Of a DNA stretch of 64,000 nt, positions 59,976-64,000 are shown piece by piece. The position numbers and the translations under genes are program-made. The first letter of the stretch is position 1; every line of letters begins with the position of its first letter. This DNA comes from Leifsonia sp. AK011. GTDB lineage: Bacteria > Actinomycetota > Actinomycetes > Actinomycetales > Microbacteriaceae. Under the pieces are notes generated by a model. The model was not told where the DNA came from. It did not search any database and worked only from the letters and a program-made list of their open reading frames with translations. The stretch lies in the NCBI RefSeq assembly GCF_013410945.1, contig NZ_JACCCH010000001.1:2356001-2420000 (forward strand), written 5' to 3'.

Positions 59976-60602
59976 TCAATCCTCGCGCGCGTTGATCCAC
60001 CACGCGCCGTCCCTGTCCCGGTACTCGTATCCCACTGCCCTCAGGAGTCGGTAAGCCTCGTCGCGATTCAGGCCAAACATCCTTTGGAACTGATCCTCTC
60101 GCCATGCGTCATGGCCTCGCACCCAGCTTCGAAGCGGTTCGAGCACGTCTTCGCGCCCGCCACGTAGCCAATCCTGGGCGGCTCTCTGCTTCCGGCCATA
60201 GACGAGTTCGTACCACGCACTGTGGGCTACCTTGCCTAACGCGTAGGGCGTCGAAATGTAGCCGAGCACGTTGATGAGTTCAAGAAGAGTTGGCAGGGGG
60301 TCGCCGCCGCGCCCGGCATTGTCAAAGCGGATGCGCCCGCGGTCATCGGCCTCCAGAATGTCGCGCACTTCGTCTAGCTGTTCAAGGGTCACATCGGCAA
60401 CCAGCGCTGTGGGGTGTTCGTTTCCCTGAACCTTCACGAAGACGTGAAAGCCCGACATCGTTTCAGAGAGTGGACGCATGAGGGCCTGCACGCTGTCATC
60501 AGCTTCACCTACGAGATCAGTGTCGATGACCCCATGCGTGTAGGCGTCGAGGAACGTAATCGGGAGCGTGATTCGTGCCATATGCACGAGCGTAGTGGCC
60601 AT
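59976..60602 (-). CDS. Hypothetical protein, 208 residues
   Basis: A soluble mixed alpha/beta protein. The first half has ITLPITFLDAYTHGVIDTDL and a TALVADVTLEQLDEVRDIL segment; the second half is helical and ends GLNRDEAYRLLRAVGYEYRDRDGAWWINARED, like a small winged or DNA-binding-type C-terminus. ATG 60581 is an alternative start. No family recognised. It adjoins the displaced gatB tail and reads away from it on the same strand. Confidence 0.45.
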   Translation of the reverse strand: MATTLVHMARITLPITFLDAYTHGVIDTDLVGEADDSVQALMRPLSETMSGFHVFVKVQGNEHPTALVADVTLEQLDEVRDILEADDRGRIRFDNAGRGGDPLPTLLELINVLGYISTPYALGKVAHSAWYELVYGRKQRAAQDWLRGGREDVLEPLRSWVRGHDAWREDQFQRMFGLNRDEAYRLLRAVGYEYRDRDGAWWINARED

Positions 60603-60640
60603 GCCTCGACTGATTGCAAGAGGCTAGCGAAGGAGCCTTC

Positions 60641-61015
60641 TCCTAGCTTTGAGTAGCCCGCTCCAGCACCAGCACGCGCACGCGCGCAGCATCCGCCTTG
60701 CCTTGCATCGCCTTCATGACCGCGCCGATCACGGCGCCGGCGGCCTGCACCTTGCCGTCGCGGATCTTCTCGAGCACGTCGGGCTGAGCCGCGAGGGCTT
60801 CGTCGTTCGCGGCGATGAGGGCCGTGTCATCCGAGACGACCTCGAGGCCACGGGTCTGCACGACCTCAGCCGGCGTGCCCTCCCCGCGATCAGGCCTTCG
60901 AGCACCTGGCGGGCCAGGCGGTCAGTGAGGGCGCCGGTGTCGATGAGGACGGCGAGCTCGGCGACATCCTTCGGAGTCACGAGGGTTGAGGCATCCATCC
61001 CCTGCGCGTTCGCGA
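60641..61015 (-). pseudogene. Displaced, frameshifted 3' end of gatB
   Basis: This 375-bp stretch aligns along its whole length with the last 373 bp of intact gatB (63493-63865), from the TAG stop to the codons for NAQGVDAS. I count about 22 substitutions, a 3-bp insertion near the stop and a missing C at about 60882-60885 that shifts the frame. The encoded piece starts DASTLVTPKDVAELAVLIDTG as in GatB. Homology ends abruptly at CCCCTGCGCGTTCGCGA, which both copies share. A small hairpin (GCTAG/CTAGC, 60623-60647) follows the stop, so this may be the original, now displaced, gene end. Confidence 0.9.
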
Positions 61016-61049
61016 CTCTTTGGTTGCAGTCGAGCCAGGGAAGCCGTCG

Positions 61050-62123
61050 CTACAAGCCAAGAACTTTCGCAAAGATGGCCACAATCCCGGCAGCGACAAC
61101 CCCAATACCCACAACCGCGGCAGCGATATAGACCGGGCTGACGCGCTGAGTAAGCCGCGGTCCTGGGAGCGCGGCACCACCGCGCACTGCAGCTGGAGCC
61201 CGATAGGTCGAGGATCGTCGGATTGATTTCGTTCCGACCGACTGGAGCACCCTAGCCACAAGGTCGTACGGCTCCCGGCCGAGCAAATCGAATGGTGTTC
61301 GGGAGTAGAGATAAAGGCGATCTTCCACAACCTCAAGATCGAACAACGCTGCATCGTCGATGAGCACGGCCATCAAGTCGGGCGTGAAGACGTAGAGTGC
61401 GTCGCGCTCGTACGTGAGTGGCGCATAGAGAGTGAAGTGCTTGTCGAAGTCACCTTCAAGGCCGAGCACCTGCTGACGCGAGAATGAGCCGGGGAGTTCT
61501 GAGCGACGATGTGCGCGCGACTCCGCAACCATGTGGGGAAGCGGACGATCCAGTTGTACGCAGAGATAGCCCCACGTTGCGACTCGCTTGGAGCCGATCT
61601 CTCCAACTGAACGGAAGTTGCCGATCTCAACGTACCGACCAGCCTTGGTCGCCAGAACGTCGAGCGCCAACCGGTCCTCACCTGAAGAGAAGATCAGACC
61701 GTCGTGCCGCGGGTTTCGCAGCATCGGATGAAACGACAGCCCGTTCGCTTTCGCGAACCGCGTCAACTCGTACCAGCGGCGCCACGGATCAAGTTCAGCG
61801 GACTCGCGTCGTGCAATCCGCATCGAGAACACAAGAACGAGTCCGAACAAGACAGCACCCAGCAAGGGAAAGACCTTCTCCGTGATCGGCCAGGCGGCTG
61901 CGAACCTGATCACGCATCCCAGGATCACCAACCCACTACACACCGCTATGAGGCCCATGACTGCAATAGTGGGACGGGCCACAGCAGCTCGTGCTCGAAC
62001 CTCCCGACCCAAGGGCGACTGAAGGGCCGCGGCCTTGTAGGTCGCAAACTCGGCAAGGTCGAACTCCTGGCGCAACACATCCAGATTCCACGATGAGTTG
62101 ACGTGGATTCGATTGTTCACCAT
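61050..62123 (-). CDS. Membrane protein of unknown function, 357 residues
   Basis: Predicted helices are at about 51-73, 82-101 and 330-355; between them is a large cytoplasmic domain with ELTRFAKANGLSFHP, GYLCVQLDRPLPHMV and LTYERDALYVFTPDLMAVLIDDAALFDLEVVEDRLYLY. This pattern recurs in actinobacterial proteins of unknown function. It is cargo between the displaced gatB tail and the diverged tail remnant. Confidence 0.6.
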   Translation of the reverse strand: MVNNRIHVNSSWNLDVLRQEFDLAEFATYKAAALQSPLGREVRARAAVARPTIAVMGLIAVCSGLVILGCVIRFAAAWPITEKVFPLLGAVLFGLVLVFSMRIARRESAELDPWRRWYELTRFAKANGLSFHPMLRNPRHDGLIFSSGEDRLALDVLATKAGRYVEIGNFRSVGEIGSKRVATWGYLCVQLDRPLPHMVAESRAHRRSELPGSFSRQQVLGLEGDFDKHFTLYAPLTYERDALYVFTPDLMAVLIDDAALFDLEVVEDRLYLYSRTPFDLLGREPYDLVARVLQSVGTKSIRRSSTYRAPAAVRGGAALPGPRLTQRVSPVYIAAAVVGIGVVAAGIVAIFAKVLGL

Positions 62124-62161
62124 GAGGGAATCATGGCAGACGGGCTGACTACGAAGCCCTT

Positions 62162-62266
62162 TATAGCGTGGCGAGCAAGACGGTCGGTGAGAGTGCCGCT
62201 CTCGACGAGCGAGACAACGGATGCGACATCCAGTTCGCCATTTGTTCCGATGAAGGCTTGCGCTCT
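62162..62266 (-). pseudogene. Strongly diverged gatB-tail remnant
   Basis: The minus strand reads AQAFIGTNGELDVASVVSL and VESGTLTDRLARHAIKG without stop, aligning with Gat[35 protein letters not shown]. About half of the residues in the best 25-residue block are identical, and the nucleotide alignment with 63.8 kb is about 70 % over 66 bp. It is neither preceded by gatB upstream sequence nor followed by its terminal 90 residues. Confidence 0.6.
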
Positions 62267-62331
62267 ACATCAGTGAGGGTGATACTTGCCGCAACCGAAC
62301 AGAAAGTGCTTCACTATTCGAGGAGTGCAAA

Positions 62332-62805
62332 ATGAACGACAAGGTAACCGTCCCGGCCGCTCCATCTGGCGCCCCGGCGCCCGCTGCTCCGAATGGGTCG
62401 CCGTCAACAAACCCCGGTTGGAATGCGCTTGGCAGGTTCACTTGGGGGGCATTGGTAGCGGTCGTTGCTCTGGTCGTGCTTGGCGCGGTCTTCACCATCC
62501 TTGTGTACAACTCGGATACGGGCGCGGATCTCGCTACAGCCTTCGCAGCTATCGCCACTCCCGTTGTCGCGATCGGGTCCGCATACTTTGGCATCCAAGT
62601 GGCGGGAAAAGCGGCGGAAGGCGCAAATGCCTCGGCGACGTCAGCAAATGCGGCGGCAACGTCCGCCGGCTCTGCGGCAACCACGGCCGCTGACGCAGCC
62701 ATGTCCGCGTCGAACGCAGCCAACACCGCTGCGACAAGGAGCGACGAGGTGATTAACCTAGCAATGCAGTCAAACCCTGAGTTCTTCAGCGCGAAAGCCA
62801 AGTAG
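62332..62805 (+). CDS. Small membrane protein with Ala/Ser-rich coiled tail
   Basis: The 157-residue protein has a Pro/Ala-rich N-terminus (1-32), two membrane helices (about 37-58 and 66-88) and a C-terminal Ala/Ser/Thr-rich helical stretch (about 92-135) with roughly seven-residue periodicity, suggesting a coiled coil. GAGGAG precedes the ATG. It is cargo on the strand opposite to gatB. Function unknown. Confidence 0.6.
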   Translation: MNDKVTVPAAPSGAPAPAAPNGSPSTNPGWNALGRFTWGALVAVVALVVLGAVFTILVYNSDTGADLATAFAAIATPVVAIGSAYFGIQVAGKAAEGANASATSANAAATSAGSAATTAADAAMSASNAANTAATRSDEVINLAMQSNPEFFSAKAK

Positions 62806-62846
62806 TGAACAGCGAGCTCATCCCGAAGGACCTGTTCCGCTGCGAC

Positions 62847-63482
62847 TTATGAGCTGAACCACGAAGCAGGAAGCTCGTCTAGTTGCTCGACTGCGGACAC
62901 GGTCTGGATGTCACGGAAGTCAGGCGTCACCACCGCCTTCCATTGCCTTCGGGCGAACTGGATTGACACAACTAGACCACTCACGTCGTCGCCCTCCACG
63001 CCGATGCTCTGCATGCCTGGATTATCCGGCTGAGAGAGCCACTCGGGCGACATCTGGTCGAGCTCACCCCGAGTGAGCCTCGGCCAACGCGTGGGCTGAA
63101 GGGTCCCCTTCACCTCGACCACGAACAGATGCTCTTGGTCTGGTGAGAGCATGGCGAGATCGATCCCGTGGCCGCCTGAGAATGGGCCCACGAAATGTTC
63201 GACCGGGGTCCATCCGGCATCAACGAGAATCGTCTCAGCAACAGACTCCGCAATGTGGCCTGTTACACCGTTTAGCCCACCGGCCCGCTCGTGGCGGGGA
63301 ATCCGGTAGAGCGAGGATTCGAAGGCAGTGCGGAAGTGCGACTCGGCAAGCTGCGCAACTTCATGTTTCGAGTCGATGCATGACGCGACGAGTTCAGGAG
63401 CGAGTTCCAGAGGCGGAGCCGCGCGGAGCGCCGCGGCAAGCCGATCACCGAAACCATGGTCGGCAAGCTTGTCGCTTCCCAC
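62847..63482 (-). CDS. PD-(D/E)XK nuclease-fold protein
   Basis: The 211-residue protein has GHIAESVAETIL (E79), GIDLAML (D108) and FVVEVKG (E123, K125), the complete E...D...ExK core of PD-(D/E)XK nucleases, between helical flanks. GTG 63482 lies 12 bp after the gatB stop, and its Shine-Dalgarno sequence (TAGGAG) contains the gatB stop itself, so it is read through from gatB. Homologues act in restriction or recombination; the substrate is unknown. Confidence 0.7.
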   Translation of the reverse strand: MGSDKLADHGFGDRLAAALRAAPPLELAPELVASCIDSKHEVAQLAESHFRTAFESSLYRIPRHERAGGLNGVTGHIAESVAETILVDAGWTPVEHFVGPFSGGHGIDLAMLSPDQEHLFVVEVKGTLQPTRWPRLTRGELDQMSPEWLSQPDNPGMQSIGVEGDDVSGLVVSIQFARRQWKAVVTPDFRDIQTVSAVEQLDELPASWFSS

Positions 63483-63494
63483 GGGATCCTGCTC

Positions 63495-64000
63495 CTAGCC
63501 TTGCGCCCGCTCCAGCACCAGCTCGCGCACGCGCGCGGCATCCGCCTTGCCCTGCATCGCCTTCATGACCGCACCGATCACGGCACCGGCAGCCTGCACC
63601 TTGCCGTCGCGGATCTTCTCGAGCACGTCGGGCTGAGCCGCCAGGGCTTCGTCGATGGCGGCGATGAGGGCCGTGTCATCCGAGACGACCTCGAGGCCAC
63701 GGGACTGCACGACCTCGGCTGGCGTCCCCTCCCCCGCGATCACGCCTTCGAGCACCTGGCGGGCCAGGCGGTCAGTGAGGGCACCGGTGTCGATGAGGAC
63801 GGCGAGTTCGGCGACATCCTTCGGGGTCACGAGGGTTGAAGCATCCACCCCCTGCGCGTTCGCGATGCGGGCGAGCTCGCCCGTCCACCACTTGCGGGCC
63901 TGGGCGGGCGCGGCACCTGCGGCGACCGTCTCCTCGATCTCGACGAGGAGGCCGCCGTTGACGACGTCCTGGAACTCGAGGTCGGTGAAGCCCCACGCCT
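63495..64000 (-). CDS. gatB: Aspartyl/glutamyl-tRNA amidotransferase subunit B, C-terminal part
   Basis: The frame (168 residues, 5' part outside the window) reads AWGFTDLEFQDVVNGGLLVEIEET, RKWWTGELARIANAQ, then the YqeY-like tail domain [25 protein letters not shown] and [29 protein letters not shown]. GatB is the kinase/transferase subunit of GatCAB, which amidates Glu-tRNA(Gln) and Asp-tRNA(Asn). The last 373 bp are duplicated at 60641-61015, so this tail may have been acquired with the insert. Confidence 0.93.
   Translation of the reverse strand, partial: AWGFTDLEFQDVVNGGLLVEIEETVAAGAAPAQARKWWTGELARIANAQGVDASTLVTPKDVAELAVLIDTGALTDRLARQVLEGVIAGEGTPAEVVQSRGLEVVSDDTALIAAIDEALAAQPDVLEKIRDGKVQAAGAVIGAVMKAMQGKADAARVRELVLERAQG

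Noticed and set aside
1-64000. tRNA, rRNA or CRISPR features
   Set aside because: No cloverleaf with a T-loop GTTCGA-type core in an intergenic region and no regularly spaced repeats were recognised by eye; a tRNA or CRISPR scan would be decisive.

Overview
The window is high-G+C DNA with frequent GTG starts, tight ATGA/GTGA gene overlaps, cell-wall-binding repeat-2 proteins, an LAxTG-type surface protein and a DUF6412/yidC/zwf cluster. It looks like a chromosomal segment of an actinobacterium, most likely Microbacteriaceae; the family is inferred from gene style and content, not computed. No rRNA, tRNA, CRISPR array or recognisable transposase was seen.

Left part (1-25 kb): a sugar-porter MFS N-terminus and an NmrA-like oxidoreductase; an MFS/VOC/methyltransferase operon with a divergent TetR; an FBP-domain zinc protein; an arsR/AHSA1/hydrolase operon with an operator abutting the start codon; a zwf/DUF6412/yidC operon; a short DrrC-type UvrA paralogue; an HhH-GPD/yihY/yihY operon; a 750-residue surface protein; an endonuclease-like protein; an NYN RNase-like protein; and a SatD-like protein with its membrane partner behind twin 20-bp operators. 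An MFS-tetR efflux operon closes this part.

Middle (25-50 kb): a response regulator/histidine kinase pair followed by LmeA-like and MMPL genes with 11-bp-phased direct repeats in front; a second MFS-tetR pair with matched operators at both promoters; a complete Opp/Dpp-type importer with a GH1 glycosidase and a LacI regulator (oligosaccharide use); a VanZ-RDD fusion, an AI-2E family permease, a second 749-residue surface protein, a glutaredoxin-like protein, an LAxTG surface protein, small conserved enzymes, and an ECF sigma factor with its presumed membrane anti-sigma partner.

Right part (51-64 kb) is accessory. It holds DUF4279, HEPN-like and membrane proteins of unknown role, a NERD nuclease-helicase fusion, DUF1294 and RlaP-like genes, then a compositionally different stretch with a Sll1717-type P-loop ATPase and orphan genes. 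It ends at the 3' part of gatB. Downstream of intact gatB lie one displaced, frameshifted copy of the gatB 3' end (60641-61015, about 94 % identical by hand alignment) and one much more diverged gatB-tail remnant (about 62162-62266), with cargo genes between them. I interpret this as repeated insertion of DNA at the gatB 3' end, each event bringing a replacement tail. A similar picture, a decayed 3' copy of the anti-sigma-like gene at 57463-57708, lies 6 kb downstream of its intact parent. These two bracketed zones are the most unusual structure in the window.
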